DNA of 64,000 nt from Streptomyces hygroscopicus (GCA_002021875.1 CP018627.1:9362001-9426000); one strand, 5' to 3'; positions 31,788 through 41,994 are shown, counted from the stretch's first letter. Translations and numbers: made by a program. Notes: generated by a model from the letters alone, not told the origin.

Positions 31788-32702
31788 ATGACCGATCATG
31801 TTGTCATCGGCGCCGGCTCGATCGGCTCGAACGTCGCCCGCCTGCTCGCCGAGCGCGGCGAGGGCGTTCGGATCGTCACGCGCAGTGGCTCAGGCCCTGT
31901 GCATCCGATGATCGAGCGAGTCGCCGCGGACGCCTCCGACCCGTCCCGCCTGACCGAGCTGTCCGGCGGCGCAAAGGTGATCTACCACTGTGCCAACCCG
32001 CCCTCGTACACCATGTGGGAACGCCAGTTGCCGCCGTTGCAGACGGCGGTGATCGCCGCCGCGGAGGCGCACGACGCCGTCCTGGCGCTCACCGGCAGCC
32101 TCTACGCCTACGGCCGGCAGCCCGGCGGCCGGATGAATGAGCACACCCCCATGGCCGCCACCGGGCGCAAGGGCCGCCTGCGCAAACGGATGTGGGAACA
32201 GGCCCTCGCCGCCGGCATCCGTACGGTCGAGGTCCGCGGCGCCGACTACATCGGCAAGGACGCGGCAGGCATCTACTCCGTGTTCATCGAGCCGGCTCTG
32301 AAGAAGGGCCGCGCCGCCTGGATTGCCGGCCACCTGGACATGCCGCACACCTTCACCGTCAACGGCGACATGGCACAGGCCCTGGTCACACTCGCTCAGG
32401 ACGAACGCGCCTGGGGCCGGGCCTGGCACGTTCCGTCCCCGCCCGCCGTCACCATCCGCGAGCTGGCGCGGCGCTGCGCCGACGCCGCGGGCCTGCCACC
32501 GGTCAAGTTGATCCAGATACCGCGCTTCGTGATGCGTACAGCAGGGGTGATCGTGCCGATCGCCCGGGAGGTGGCCGAGATGGACTACCAGTGGTACGCG
32601 CCGTTCCACATGGACGCGACGGAGACGGCTGACACCTTCGGCCTGACCGCCACCGACCTTGACACCGCCATCCGCGACCAGGTCGGCGCGATCAGAGTCT
32701 GA
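31788..32702 (+). CDS. NAD-dependent epimerase/dehydratase-type extended SDR
   Basis: The 304-residue protein starts with a Rossmann motif VVIGAGSIGSNVARLL (GxGxxG) and has the extended-SDR features VIYHCANPP, ALTGSLYAYG and TVEVRGADYIG. The classical YxxxK is not obvious: after LYAYG there is RKRMWEQAL, where the lysine may have moved. ATG 31788 has CAGGAGAAG upstream. It is probably an oxidoreductase on a small carbonyl or sugar-like compound, in one unit with the Dabb-like gene. Confidence 0.85.
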   Translation: MTDHVVIGAGSIGSNVARLLAERGEGVRIVTRSGSGPVHPMIERVAADASDPSRLTELSGGAKVIYHCANPPSYTMWERQLPPLQTAVIAAAEAHDAVLALTGSLYAYGRQPGGRMNEHTPMAATGRKGRLRKRMWEQALAAGIRTVEVRGADYIGKDAAGIYSVFIEPALKKGRAAWIAGHLDMPHTFTVNGDMAQALVTLAQDERAWGRAWHVPSPPAVTIRELARRCADAAGLPPVKLIQIPRFVMRTAGVIVPIAREVAEMDYQWYAPFHMDATETADTFGLTATDLDTAIRDQVGAIRV

Positions 32703-32781
32703 GGATGCCGCTTCGACGAAAGGCTGACCGTCGGTATCGTCCTGGCGCTGGGGAGAACCAGATCGCCGCCGGCGGCTGGAC

Positions 32782-33191
32782 GTGGCCCTGCGGGAGAAGA
32801 CGCAGTGGAAGATGGTCTACGAGTCCGCCGCACGGGCCGACGAGGTGCTGTGCCTGAACGTGGAAGACCTGTACCCGGCGGACAAGCGCGGCAGGATCAC
32901 CGCCAAGGGTGGGGCGACCGAGTGGATTCACTGGCAGTCCGGCACCGCCCAGTTCCTGCCCCGCCTGATCGCCCGCCGTACCCGCGGCCCGCTGTTCCTC
33001 ACCGACCGCAAGGCGCCGGCCGGAGCGCCGACGCTCGACGTCTGCCCGGAGACCGGCCGGACCCGGCGATGCTGCTGGCCCGCTCCCGCCACGCCTTTGT
33101 CCGCTCCCTGGAGCGGTACGCCCGCGCCGGCGTCGACGCGGTCGCCCGGCACGTCGCCGCACGCGGCCCCGCCGCCCGCCGTCGCGGGTGA
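32782..33191 (+). pseudogene. tyrosine recombinase/integrase with internal deletion
   Basis: The first frame reads SAARADEVLCLNVEDLYP (box I arginine region), then WIHWQSGTAQFLPRLIARR, LFLTDRKAPAGAP and LDVCPETGRTR. At about 33063 the frame breaks. A different frame then gives MLLARSRHAFVRSLERYAR with AGVDAVARHVAARGP, which is the normal C-terminal end of the same integrase type, including the catalytic tyrosine (ERYAR). The missing piece is the LSY...HRLRHS segment. A homologous copy of that missing piece survives at 26070-26252. Confidence 0.65.
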
Positions 33192-33298
33192 GTCCGAGCG
33201 CATCAGGGATTCAAGATCATCTCGTTGCCCCTTTGGCGCGCATCTCGGTCACACCCTCACCGGAGCCGACCTGAGTGGCATCTGTCCCGGAGTGGATC

Positions 33299-34288
<990 letters not shown>

Positions 34289-34339
34289 GACGCACTCCTC
34301 TGAAAGAAACTGAAAGGTGTTGTTTGCCGGACCGTTGTG

Positions 34340-34927
34340 TCAGTGCGTTGCGGCTGCCAGTCCGGCGCGGTGGATGCGGGTGTGCTCGGCGACGCGTCGG
34401 CCGAGGTGGCGGGCGGTGTTCAGGTCTGCGTCGTGGACCGCGGGGGTGTCGTTGAAGCTCTGTGCGCCGGCGCCGAGGTAGAAGCCGAGGCGGTTGTCGT
34501 CCTGGGGGCTGGATGTGGTGGTGTTCCAGCCCGGCAGGAGGCCCAGGCTCACCCAGAGCATTCCGTGCTGGGCCGCCAGGAGCGCCAGGTACTGCAGGGT
34601 GTGCAGCTTGTCGCCGCTCATGGAGCCGGAGTTGGTGAATCCCGCCGCGAGCTTGTCGCTCCAGGCGCGGGTCATCCACCGCTTGCTGCTGGCCTCGGCG
34701 AAGGCGTGGAACGCCCCCGACGCGGTGCCCATGTAGGTGGGGGTGCCGAAGATGATGGCGTCCGCGGCGTCCATCAGTTCCCAGTCGGCGTCGCTGAGGG
34801 AGGCGACGTCCACGCGGTGGACGTGTGTCCCGGCGGTGGAGCGCGCGCCGTCGGCCACGGCCGTGGCGATCTGCGCGGTGTGGCCGTAGCCGGAATGCGA
34901 CGCGATGACGATCGAGATATCGGACAT
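34340..34927 (-). CDS. flavodoxin-fold NAD(P)H:quinone oxidoreductase (WrbA-like)
   Basis: The 195-residue protein starts SIVIASHSGYGHTAQIA, the phosphate-binding loop for FMN, then GTPTYMGTASGAF and SSKRWMTRAWSDKLAAGF and FTNSGSMSGDK, all WrbA-type features. ATG 34927 is preceded by AGGAGAGG on the minus strand. WrbA-like enzymes reduce quinones by two electrons. Together with the downstream aldo/keto reductase and the divergent TetR gene it forms an electrophile-response unit. Confidence 0.9.
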   Translation of the reverse strand: MSDISIVIASHSGYGHTAQIATAVADGARSTAGTHVHRVDVASLSDADWELMDAADAIIFGTPTYMGTASGAFHAFAEASSKRWMTRAWSDKLAAGFTNSGSMSGDKLHTLQYLALLAAQHGMLWVSLGLLPGWNTTTSSPQDDNRLGFYLGAGAQSFNDTPAVHDADLNTARHLGRRVAEHTRIHRAGLAAATH

Positions 34928-35167
34928 GGGTGTTCCTCTCCTGCCGCGATGGCGGCGTGTTCGGTGGTGGTGCCGGCGGGCGATGAGCTGCCCGCCGCGG
35001 CGGTCGGCCGCACTGCTCCACGCGTGGGGACCGGCGGCCCAGGCCAGGGTGCGGCGCATGCCCGGGTATCGCGGGCAGCGTCGGCCACCATCAGCATGGA
35101 TCGCCGTTCCGCTTTTGACCGTACCACTGATAGAGCGACGCTACGCAAAATGGGATATCGTTGTTCC

Positions 35168-35896
35168 ATGAGCGAGGGACGACGCGCCGCGCGGCGCCAG
35201 GTGCTGCAGGTGGCCGCCAAGCTTTTGGAGGAGGGCGGCAGCGAAGCGGTCTCCACGCGCGCTGTCGCCGCAGCCGCGGGCATCACGGCCCCCGCGCTCT
35301 ACCGGATGTTCGACGACAAGGACGGACTCCTGGCCGAGCTGGCCGCCTACGGATTCGAGATGTACCTGGCCGAGAAACGGGAGGCGCTGGCGCTGACCCC
35401 CGACGACCCGGTGGCCGACCTCTACCGCGGCTGGGACCTGCACGTCGACTTCGGAGTGCAGCACCCCGCGTTCTACATGCTCATGTACGGCACTGTGCAG
35501 CCCGGGCGGCGGCCCCCGGCCGCGGACGAGGCGCACGCCCTGCTGGTGAGACTGCTGGGCCGGGCGGCCGACGCCGGGCGCCTTCGGGTTCCGGTGGAGC
35601 AGGCGACCCGCGTCATCCACGCGGCGACAACGGGTGCCACGCTGGCGCTGATCGGCGAAGAGTCCTCGGAGCGGGACCTGACCACTTCGGCGCGGCTGCG
35701 GGACACCGTCATCGCCTCGGTCACCACGGACTCGCCCGCCTCGTCCGGGTCGGACCTGGCCTCGCGCGCACTCGCCCTCGATGCCGCACTTCACACCGCG
35801 CTCACCACCGGGCCCCCGGCTGCGGGCGCCGGGGTACCTCTGCGGGACACGGAGACGGCTCTGCTGCGCGAATGGCTGCGGCAGCTGGCAGGCTGA
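35168..35896 (+). CDS. TetR/AcrR-family regulator
   Basis: The helix-turn-helix is RRQVLQVAAKLLEEGG then TRAVAAAAGITAPALYRMFDDKDGL. The C-terminal part has the WHG-like HVDFGVQHPAFYMLMYG. It is 242 residues, long for the family, with an Ala/Ser-rich linker near 185-205. The gene is divergent from the flavodoxin-like gene; the roughly 240 bp between them includes an AT-richer stretch at 35110-35165 that probably holds promoter and operator. Confidence 0.9.
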   Translation: MSEGRRAARRQVLQVAAKLLEEGGSEAVSTRAVAAAAGITAPALYRMFDDKDGLLAELAAYGFEMYLAEKREALALTPDDPVADLYRGWDLHVDFGVQHPAFYMLMYGTVQPGRRPPAADEAHALLVRLLGRAADAGRLRVPVEQATRVIHAATTGATLALIGEESSERDLTTSARLRDTVIASVTTDSPASSGSDLASRALALDAALHTALTTGPPAAGAGVPLRDTETALLREWLRQLAG

Positions 35897-35997
35897 ACCC
35901 ACCGCCTGCTCCGCAGGCGTTACGGTCCTCCGTCTTGCGATCCAGGCACCGGGCGCCGCCCAGCGTGGCCGAACGGCAGCACCTTGTCGAAAACGCT

Positions 35998-36555
35998 CTA
36001 GTGGCGGGGCGATGTGCTGGCTTGAACCAGGACTCGTGCCAGGTCGGTGCTCTCCGGAAGGCTGTCGAGCGAGAGGGGCTGCGTGGCGACAGCGCCCTCG
36101 TGCAGCACGAGGAGTTGGGTGGCGAGGGTGGCCGGGTGCGAGCAGCCCGCTGTGGCGGCGAGTTCCTTGAACAGGTTCAGCAGCCAGAGCTTCTGGTTCG
36201 CGGCGATGCGGTGTGCGGGATGCGAGGGGTCCGGGAGTTCGGCGAGTGCGTTGATGAAGGCGCATCCGCGGGTGTTGGTTTCGCTCCAGGTCCGCAGTGC
36301 CTCGAAGGGGGCGGTGACGGCCTCGGCGGGAGTGTTGCCGGCGTCGACGGCGGCACGGACGAGTGACCGCCAGCGCTGGTCGCGGCCCGTGAGATAAGTC
36401 GCGACGAGGTGGTCTTTCGAACCGAACTGGTTGTACAGGGTCCGCTTGGTTACCCCTGAGCGCTCAGCAATCAGATCCACGCCGACCGCTGTGATTCCGC
36501 GGTTGTAGAACAACTCCTCCGCGGCCGCCACGATGCGGCGGCCGGCCGGCGTCAT
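35998..36555 (-). CDS. TetR-family regulator
   Basis: This is a compact TetR protein of about 185 residues with GRRIVAAAEELFYNRG and AERSGVTKRTLYNQFGSKDHL, and a C-terminal domain with CAFINALAELPDPSHPA. ATG 36555 is preferred because AGGAAG lies eight bases upstream; a GTG at 36588 would start inside the operator-like inverted repeat at 36587-36624. It is divergent from a quinone-oxidoreductase-type gene, whose promoter it probably represses. Confidence 0.9.
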   Translation of the reverse strand: MTPAGRRIVAAAEELFYNRGITAVGVDLIAERSGVTKRTLYNQFGSKDHLVATYLTGRDQRWRSLVRAAVDAGNTPAEAVTAPFEALRTWSETNTRGCAFINALAELPDPSHPAHRIAANQKLWLLNLFKELAATAGCSHPATLATQLLVLHEGAVATQPLSLDSLPESTDLARVLVQASTSPRH

Positions 36556-36586
36556 AGGCCGCGCTTCCTGCACTGCGGGCCCCTTC

Positions 36587-36624
36587 ACTGATCGGTGTAC
36601 GGTGAGAGATGTTCACAGATCAGT
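36587..36624. promoter_or_regulatory. inverted repeat, TetR operator candidate
   Basis: ACTGATCGGTGTAC (36587-36600) and GTTCACAGATCAGT (36611-36624) form a 14-bp inverted repeat with two mismatches around a 10-base spacer. It lies in the divergent region between the TetR gene and the gene at 36648. Confidence 0.65.
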
Positions 36625-36647
36625 ATACCTGCGAGGAGGTTCAAACG

Positions 36648-37697
36648 ATGAGTGCGTCCCAGTTCATGCGAGCGGTGCGAATCACAGGGCACGGAGGGCC
36701 GGAGGTTCTTGAGCTGACGGAGGTCGCTGTCCCCGCCCCGCGGGCGGGAGAGGTGCTGGTCCAGGTCAGCGCAGTAGCGCTGAACAACACCGACCTGTGG
36801 ACCCGGGAGGGCGCCTACGGCCGTCCGGGAGACCCGGAGGCGATGTCGGGCTGGCGCGGCCCGATCGACTTCCCGCGTATCCAGGGCGCCGACGTGGCCG
36901 GCCGCGTCGTGGCCGTCGGGACCGGAGTGGAGGGGAGCCTCGTCGGACGCCGAGTGGTCGTCGACCCCGCGATCTACGACACCGAAGGGCCGGACGCCCA
37001 CCCGGTGGGCCTGATGGGGAGTGAACGCGACGGGGGATACGCCGAGTACGTGACGGCGCCGTTGAAGCGTGTACACGACGTGACGGAATCGCCGCTCACG
37101 GACGACCAGCTCGCGACGTTGCCGACCGCCTACGGCACGGCGCTGGGCATGATCGAGCGAGGCCGGCTGCAGAAGGGGGAAACCGCCCTGGTCTCGGGAG
37201 CGTCCGGCGGCGTCGGCCTCGCGCTGATGCAGATCGCCCGTGCGCGCGGCGCAAGGGTGCTCGCCATCAGTAGCGGACCCAAGATCGATGCGGTGCGCGA
37301 AGCAGGCGCGCACGAAGTCATCGACCGCGCAGGAGACGTCGCCGAGCAGATCCGCACTGCCGCCCAGGAGGGCATCGACGTCGCACTCGACGTCGTGGCC
37401 GGCGAACTGGTCAGCGAAGGGCTGCCGCTGCTGCGCGAAGGGGGCCGGTGGGTCATCGCCGGCGCACTCGGTGGCTACGACGTGGCCTTTGACGTGCGCC
37501 GTCTCTACCTGCACAACGCCCAGGTCATCGGGTCCGCGATGCACACGCCCACACACTTCGGCCTCCTCATGGACCTGGCTCGTCGGGCAGAGGTCCAGCC
37601 CGTCATCGCGGCGACCTTCCCACTGGACCAGGCCGCTCAGGCCCAGGAAGAACTCTCCCGCAGGGAGCACGTGGGAAAGATCGTCATGCACCCCTGA
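36648..37697 (+). CDS. zinc-independent alcohol dehydrogenase / NADPH:quinone oxidoreductase (MDR family)
   Basis: The 349-residue protein has the MDR layout: RITGHGGPEVLELTEV at the start, NNTDLWTREGAYG, IQGADVAGRVVAVG, then a cofactor motif VSGASGGVGLALMQIA and a C-terminal HVGKIVMHP. The catalytic zinc ligands of alcohol dehydrogenases are absent, as in quinone oxidoreductases. ATG 36648 follows GAGGAGG eight bases upstream; an ATG at 36609 lies inside the operator. It probably reduces quinones or enones and responds to the divergent TetR protein. Confidence 0.92.
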   Translation: MSASQFMRAVRITGHGGPEVLELTEVAVPAPRAGEVLVQVSAVALNNTDLWTREGAYGRPGDPEAMSGWRGPIDFPRIQGADVAGRVVAVGTGVEGSLVGRRVVVDPAIYDTEGPDAHPVGLMGSERDGGYAEYVTAPLKRVHDVTESPLTDDQLATLPTAYGTALGMIERGRLQKGETALVSGASGGVGLALMQIARARGARVLAISSGPKIDAVREAGAHEVIDRAGDVAEQIRTAAQEGIDVALDVVAGELVSEGLPLLREGGRWVIAGALGGYDVAFDVRRLYLHNAQVIGSAMHTPTHFGLLMDLARRAEVQPVIAATFPLDQAAQAQEELSRREHVGKIVMHP

Positions 37698-37831
37698 GTT
37701 CCATCCGGCGGATCACGGGCAGAGCCATAAGCGGCCCACCCCGTACTTGGCCGACAAAGCCCTGCTGGACATCCCTTCGACCCGAGCGTCATGGCGCAGC
37801 AACGAAGTCTCAAGATCAAGAGCATCGGGGA

Positions 37832-38012
37832 TCAGAAACACGCACTTACCTCGGCCTCGAGCCGAGCGAACTCCGCCTGGAACCGGGCGACGTGATCCCG
37901 ATCGAGGTGCCCGCGCTCGGGACGGCAGGGGGCACCCTCCAGTCTGGCCGCATCCGGAAAATACTCGGCCCTGCTCTTCGCCCCAGTTGGTCGCGAGCTC
38001 GGTCAGGGACAT
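37832..38012 (-). pseudogene. small gene of unknown function with a one-base frameshift
   Basis: On the minus strand an ATG at 38012 with GGAGGGG upstream starts MSLTELATNWG. One extra G in the G-run near 37982-37985 would continue it as AKSRAEYFPDAARLEGAP and DRDHVARFQAEFARLEAEV to the TGA at 37832. Codon bias fits that joined reading. The restored product would be about 60 residues. I do not recognise it. The remaining 37698-37831 shows no gene. Confidence 0.4.
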
Positions 38013-38067
38013 ATCCCCTCCGCAGACCGGCGACCGCACCAGCCCACCGCATCGCTAACCTGGCGGC

Positions 38068-38517
38068 ATGGAAGCAATCCTGGTGAGCGCGTGTCTGCGC
38101 GGGGTGCCGTGCCGCTTCGACGGACGTCATAAGGTTTCGACGGAGTTCGAGGAGGCAGTGGCCGGTCGCGAAGTCGTCTCCTTCTGCCCAGAGGTCGCGG
38201 GCGGGCTCGCGACGCCGCGGAGGCCGGCCGAGCTGGTGGGCGGTGACGGGCACGACGTGCTCGACGGGACGGCGCGGGTCGTCGCAGACACCGGGTATGA
38301 CGTGACAGAGGCGTTCGTGACCGGAGCACGGCGCGCACTTGCGGCGGCGCGGCAGGGAGGCTGCACAAAGGCGCTGTTGATGCCGCGTAGTCCATCGTGC
38401 GGACGGGGTGTGGTGTACGACGGATCGTTCACCGGGGAGCTGGTGCCGGGAGACGGGGTGACCACGGCGCTGCTCGAGCGGAACGGGATCGCCGTGCGGC
38501 CCGCACCCGGCGTGTGA
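38068..38517 (+). CDS. DUF523-family protein
   Basis: The 149-residue protein has the DUF523 pattern: ILVSACLRGVPCRFDG with two cysteines at the N-terminus, VSFCPEVAGGLATPRRPAE, and KALLMPRSPSCGRGVVYDG. Four cysteines at conserved positions suggest a metal or Fe-S site; the family has been linked to thiouracil desulfidase activity (TudS). ATG 38068 stands 55 bp from the divergent small frameshifted gene. No operon partner is seen. Confidence 0.88.
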   Translation: MEAILVSACLRGVPCRFDGRHKVSTEFEEAVAGREVVSFCPEVAGGLATPRRPAELVGGDGHDVLDGTARVVADTGYDVTEAFVTGARRALAAARQGGCTKALLMPRSPSCGRGVVYDGSFTGELVPGDGVTTALLERNGIAVRPAPGV

Positions 38518-38738
38518 AGTTACATGTCCCGGCGATGGACAGGCATCCGCTCACCGTGCCGGTGGCGGGGCCGAAGCGATGAGCCGGGCCGGATGGACGC
38601 GTTGCGGTCGGTGTGCTGGGCGGTCCGAGTGCGGCGGCTGAAGCCGTCGGCGGGACATGGGTGTTGAGCGGGGCGGCGCGTACGGCGTGGGGAGCAGGAC
38701 CTGCCCCCCACGCTCGACACCGCACCCTCCGCGTCGCG

Positions 38739-39271
38739 ATGGAATACGGCCGCGCGTGGGTGGCCGGCGACTGCCGTGCCGTGGCCGCCTGGACCACTCC
38801 GGATCGGGACCCAGGTCCCGGTTCGCCGTGATCGGCCCGCTGGCCACCGAGCTCGCGGGGGACCGGGCGGCGGCCATGGAGTCCGCTCAGGAGGCACTGG
38901 CACCGCACCGCCCGAAAGACCCGGTGTGGTTCCTCGCCACCGTCGGGGTGGATCCGCGGGCCCGGGACAGGAGCCTGGGCACTGCGGTCATCCGGCCCGG
39001 CCTGGAGGGGGCCGAACGCGCGGGGGTCCCGGTGTTCTTGGAGACCTCGGAGGCGGACAGCGTGCGGTTTTACGAACGTCTCGGCTTCGCCGTCACGGCC
39101 GAGGTGGCCCTCCCCGGCGGCGGCCCCCGCACCTGGTGCATGCTCCGGGAACCCCAAGCCCCCGGTAGACAGCGAGTTGCGATCGGCCAATCGGCCGGGC
39201 GCTTGCGGGAAACAAAATATCCTCTCCGGGCAGCGGCCCGTCCGGGCCGGGGCTTTGAGGAGCACCTTTGA
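38739..39271 (+). pseudogene. GNAT-family acetyltransferase, frameshifted
   Basis: The start MEYGRAWVAGDCRAVAAWTT is followed by a frame change near base 38815. The next frame gives FAVIGPLATELAGDRAAAME, then DPVWFLATVGVDPRARDRSLG (beta-4 and the acetyl-CoA loop, with RSLGTAV in place of RGxGxG/A) and ETSEADSVRFYERLGFAVT. That is a standard GNAT fold. Both halves are needed for a whole protein, so the gene is broken unless the shift is a sequencing error. The last codons overlap the TTG start of the PucR gene. Confidence 0.6.
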
Positions 39272-40845
39272 ACGCTTGTACGCTCGGCGACCTCGTCGGC
39301 AGCTTGGCCCTGCGGCTCCACACCGCGCCCGCCGGCCCCGCCACCCCGGTCACCGAGGTGCTGCTGTATGACGCGCACGTCCCGCTCCCGCACGCACCCG
39401 GGGCTCTGCTGCTGGCGGTCGGAGTGCGGGCAGTCGCGGCCGGGTCGCTGGTGCCGGCCGCGGCGGCGGCCGGGGTGACCGGGGTCGTGGTGCGGGGCGC
39501 GGACGGGCCGGTCAGGGAGGCCGAAGCGTATGGTGTGGCGCTGCTGTCGGTCGACGAGGAGGTGTCCTGGCACCATGCGTATCTGATGCTGGCCTCGGCG
39601 ATCGGCGCCCGGTCCGCCCCCGGAGGTGGGCCAGGTGACCTGTTCGCGCTGGCCGACGCGATTGCGGCGGCGACCGGCGGGGCCACATCTGTGGAGGACC
39701 CGCAACAGCGGATTCTGGCCTACTCCACGGTGCCCGGTCAGCCGGTCGATGAGGACCGCCGCCAGGGCATCCTCGGCCTTCAGGTCCCGGGCGGCGTGGC
39801 GAACGAGGACCAGGTCCGGCTGGTGTTCGGCTCGGACGGGCCGGTGCGGCTGCCTCCGCTCACCGCGGGGGACCTGCCGCGGCTCGCCGTCGCGGTGCGG
39901 GCCGGTGGCGAGACGCTCGGCTCGATCTGGGTGGTCGACGGCGGCACGCTGGCCGCGGGTGTAGAGGAGACCCTGGCCCAGGGCGCGTCCACGGCGGCGT
40001 TGCTTCTGCTGCGCGCCCGCGTGGCCCGGGAACTGGCTCGCGATCAGAACACCTACCTGGTACGCCGGTTGCTGGAGGGTTCGACGGATGCCTCGACGGC
40101 GGCGCACCGCCTGGGGTGGGACGCGGTCCGGGTGGCCGCGTTCGTGCTGGACTCATCGGCAAGTGTGCCGGACGCCGAGCGGACCCTGCTCAGGCTGCTG
40201 GACGTCGTGCGCCTGCAGTGCGAGGCCCGCCACGGGCAGCATGGGTGCGTGCTCCTGGACGGGGTGGTGTACGCCTTGCTGCCCGCGCCCGGGAAGCAAG
40301 GCGGGGAGCATATGACGCAGGAGCAGAGGACTGCCGACCAGCGGCACCGGCAGTTGGCGGAGGACATCGTGCGCCGGGCCGGGCGGTCGCTGCGGGTGCC
40401 GGTACGGGCGGCGCTCGGCGAGGTGGTGCCCGACCTCGGCGAGGTGGCGGACTCGCGGGCGGACGCGGACCTGGTCCTGCGGCTGCTGAACGACGATCTG
40501 CCGGTGGCCACCGTAGCCGAGGTGCGTCCCCGTGTGACGCTGCTGCGGCTCCGCGATGTGATGGGGGAGCGGCGGGGGTTGAGGGCGGGCGCCTGGCGGC
40601 GGGTGCTGGCGGCGGACGCCGAGCACGGCACCGATTACGCCCGCACCCTGGTGTCCTGGTTCGACGCGGGCTGTGACGTGGCGGGCGCGGCCAAGGCGCT
40701 GTCCGTCCATCCCAACACCTGCCGCTACCGTCTGAAGCAGGTCGGCCGGCAGCTCGGGATCGACTTGGAGGACCCTGATGAACGGCTGGTTCTCTGGCTG
40801 CAGTTGAGAGTTCTGGCCGAGGGCTCCTGGTCATCTGGTCCCTGA
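39268..40845 (+). CDS. PucR/CdaR-type transcriptional regulator
   Basis: The 525-residue protein has a PucR-like N-terminal region, a GAF-like middle and a C-terminal helix-turn-helix of the PucR type: SWFDAGCDVAGAAKALSV then HPNTCRYRLKQVGRQLGIDL. TTG 39268 is taken as start because GAGGAG lies six bases upstream; it overlaps the stop of the acetyltransferase remnant. Such regulators activate amino-acid, purine or polyketide genes depending on nutrient. Its nearest downstream targets are the convergent serine hydrolase and the M19/M20/GNAT/racemase operon at 42307-46450. Confidence 0.87.
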   Translation: MNACTLGDLVGSLALRLHTAPAGPATPVTEVLLYDAHVPLPHAPGALLLAVGVRAVAAGSLVPAAAAAGVTGVVVRGADGPVREAEAYGVALLSVDEEVSWHHAYLMLASAIGARSAPGGGPGDLFALADAIAAATGGATSVEDPQQRILAYSTVPGQPVDEDRRQGILGLQVPGGVANEDQVRLVFGSDGPVRLPPLTAGDLPRLAVAVRAGGETLGSIWVVDGGTLAAGVEETLAQGASTAALLLLRARVARELARDQNTYLVRRLLEGSTDASTAAHRLGWDAVRVAAFVLDSSASVPDAERTLLRLLDVVRLQCEARHGQHGCVLLDGVVYALLPAPGKQGGEHMTQEQRTADQRHRQLAEDIVRRAGRSLRVPVRAALGEVVPDLGEVADSRADADLVLRLLNDDLPVATVAEVRPRVTLLRLRDVMGERRGLRAGAWRRVLAADAEHGTDYARTLVSWFDAGCDVAGAAKALSVHPNTCRYRLKQVGRQLGIDLEDPDERLVLWLQLRVLAEGSWSSGP

Positions 40846-40872
40846 CAGCCGCTCCCTGACAGCCGCTCCCCG

Positions 40873-41994
40873 TCAGCGCAGGTCGCGGATGAGTTCGCGG
40901 AGGATGGAGTCCACCTTCTCCTCCTTGAACTCTTCCGAGCCGATCAGCAGCGTCACGGCCCGCCGGCCGTCATCGGTGACAGCGTTCCTGAGCTTGTGGC
41001 CGGTCTCCATGAAGCCGCTGTGTCCCCAGGTGACGAAGCCCGGGGTGCTCTCATATCGCTCGACTCCCAGGCCGTAGCGCCCGCCGCTCTCCTCGGGGTC
41101 CGCAACGGTCCGCTTCATCTCGGCCAGCTGGGCCGGGGCCAGCAGCTTCCCGGACATCAGCGCGGTGAAGAAGGCGGTGACGTCGGCACCGGTGGAGACC
41201 AGCGCACCGGATGCGTCGGCCGCGGAGACGTTCCACTCCGTCCAGTCCAGCAGCTTCCCGGACCGCTTCACGTAGCTTCGCAGGTCCGGCTCGGGGAGCG
41301 TGGTCCGGTCGCCCGGCCAGGAGGTGTTGCGCAGTCCGAGGGGCTGGATGATCCGCTCTTTGATCTCGGTGCCGATGCCGCGGCCGGTGACCTTGGTGAC
41401 GATCAGGCCGGCCAGGTTGTAGTTGGTGTTGGAGTAGGAGAAGCGGTGCGGAGTGCTGTCGTCGGCCGGGGGCAGAGTCAACGCCTGCAGGACCGTGTCC
41501 AGGGGCTCGAAGTGATCCCAGCGGTGCGCAAGCTCGTCCTCCCAGTACGGCGCGTCCAGGTAATCGGGCAGGCCACTGGTGTGCTGCAGCAGCTGCCGAA
41601 TCGTGATCTTGCGCCCGTCATAGTGCTCGGTGCGGATCAGACCTGGCAGATAGTGGTCGACGGTGTCATCGAGCTTGATCCTGCCTTCGCCGACGAGCTG
41701 GAGCACGACCGTGGCCACCCAGGTCTTGGTGTTGCTGGCAATACGGCTGTGCTCATTGCCGACGACCTCACGTCCCGTCCTCAGGTCGGCGAGGCCGACC
41801 CCGGCGTTCCGCACACCGCAGCGTGGACTCTTCACCGTCACGCTGATCCCCGAGGCGTCGGCGCTGCCCAGTTCCTTCAACGCCTTCTCTATGGGCTTCG
41901 TGTCACACCCCGGTGCCGCGGCCGACGCGGCGGGAGCAGCCAGCAGAGGGACGATGACCGCCAATGCCGCAACAACGCTTGTCCTACGTCGCAT
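40873..41994 (-). CDS. secreted serine hydrolase (beta-lactamase / D-alanyl-D-alanine carboxypeptidase fold)
   Basis: ATG 41994, with GGAGA upstream, starts a classical signal peptide: RRRTSVVAALAVIVPLLA followed by ASAAAPG (cleavage near residue 28). The mature part has the penicillin-binding motifs SNTK (SxxK), YSNTN (YxN) and GHSG in place of the KTG box, as in the esterase/DD-peptidase (class C-like) family. It is 373 residues. The protein acts outside the cell. Facing the D-amino-acid-type operon, it may release D-amino acids or dipeptides from peptidoglycan. 41995-42306 holds no gene I can support. Confidence 0.88.
   Translation of the reverse strand: MRRRTSVVAALAVIVPLLAAPAASAAAPGCDTKPIEKALKELGSADASGISVTVKSPRCGVRNAGVGLADLRTGREVVGNEHSRIASNTKTWVATVVLQLVGEGRIKLDDTVDHYLPGLIRTEHYDGRKITIRQLLQHTSGLPDYLDAPYWEDELAHRWDHFEPLDTVLQALTLPPADDSTPHRFSYSNTNYNLAGLIVTKVTGRGIGTEIKERIIQPLGLRNTSWPGDRTTLPEPDLRSYVKRSGKLLDWTEWNVSAADASGALVSTGADVTAFFTALMSGKLLAPAQLAEMKRTVADPEESGGRYGLGVERYESTPGFVTWGHSGFMETGHKLRNAVTDDGRRAVTLLIGSEEFKEEKVDSILRELIRDLR

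Noticed and set aside
26070..33191. tRNA gene or att site near the integrase relics
   Set aside because: I looked for cloverleaf-like sequence with a CCA-type end and for a clear long direct repeat near the relics and saw none by eye; a tRNA scan would be decisive.
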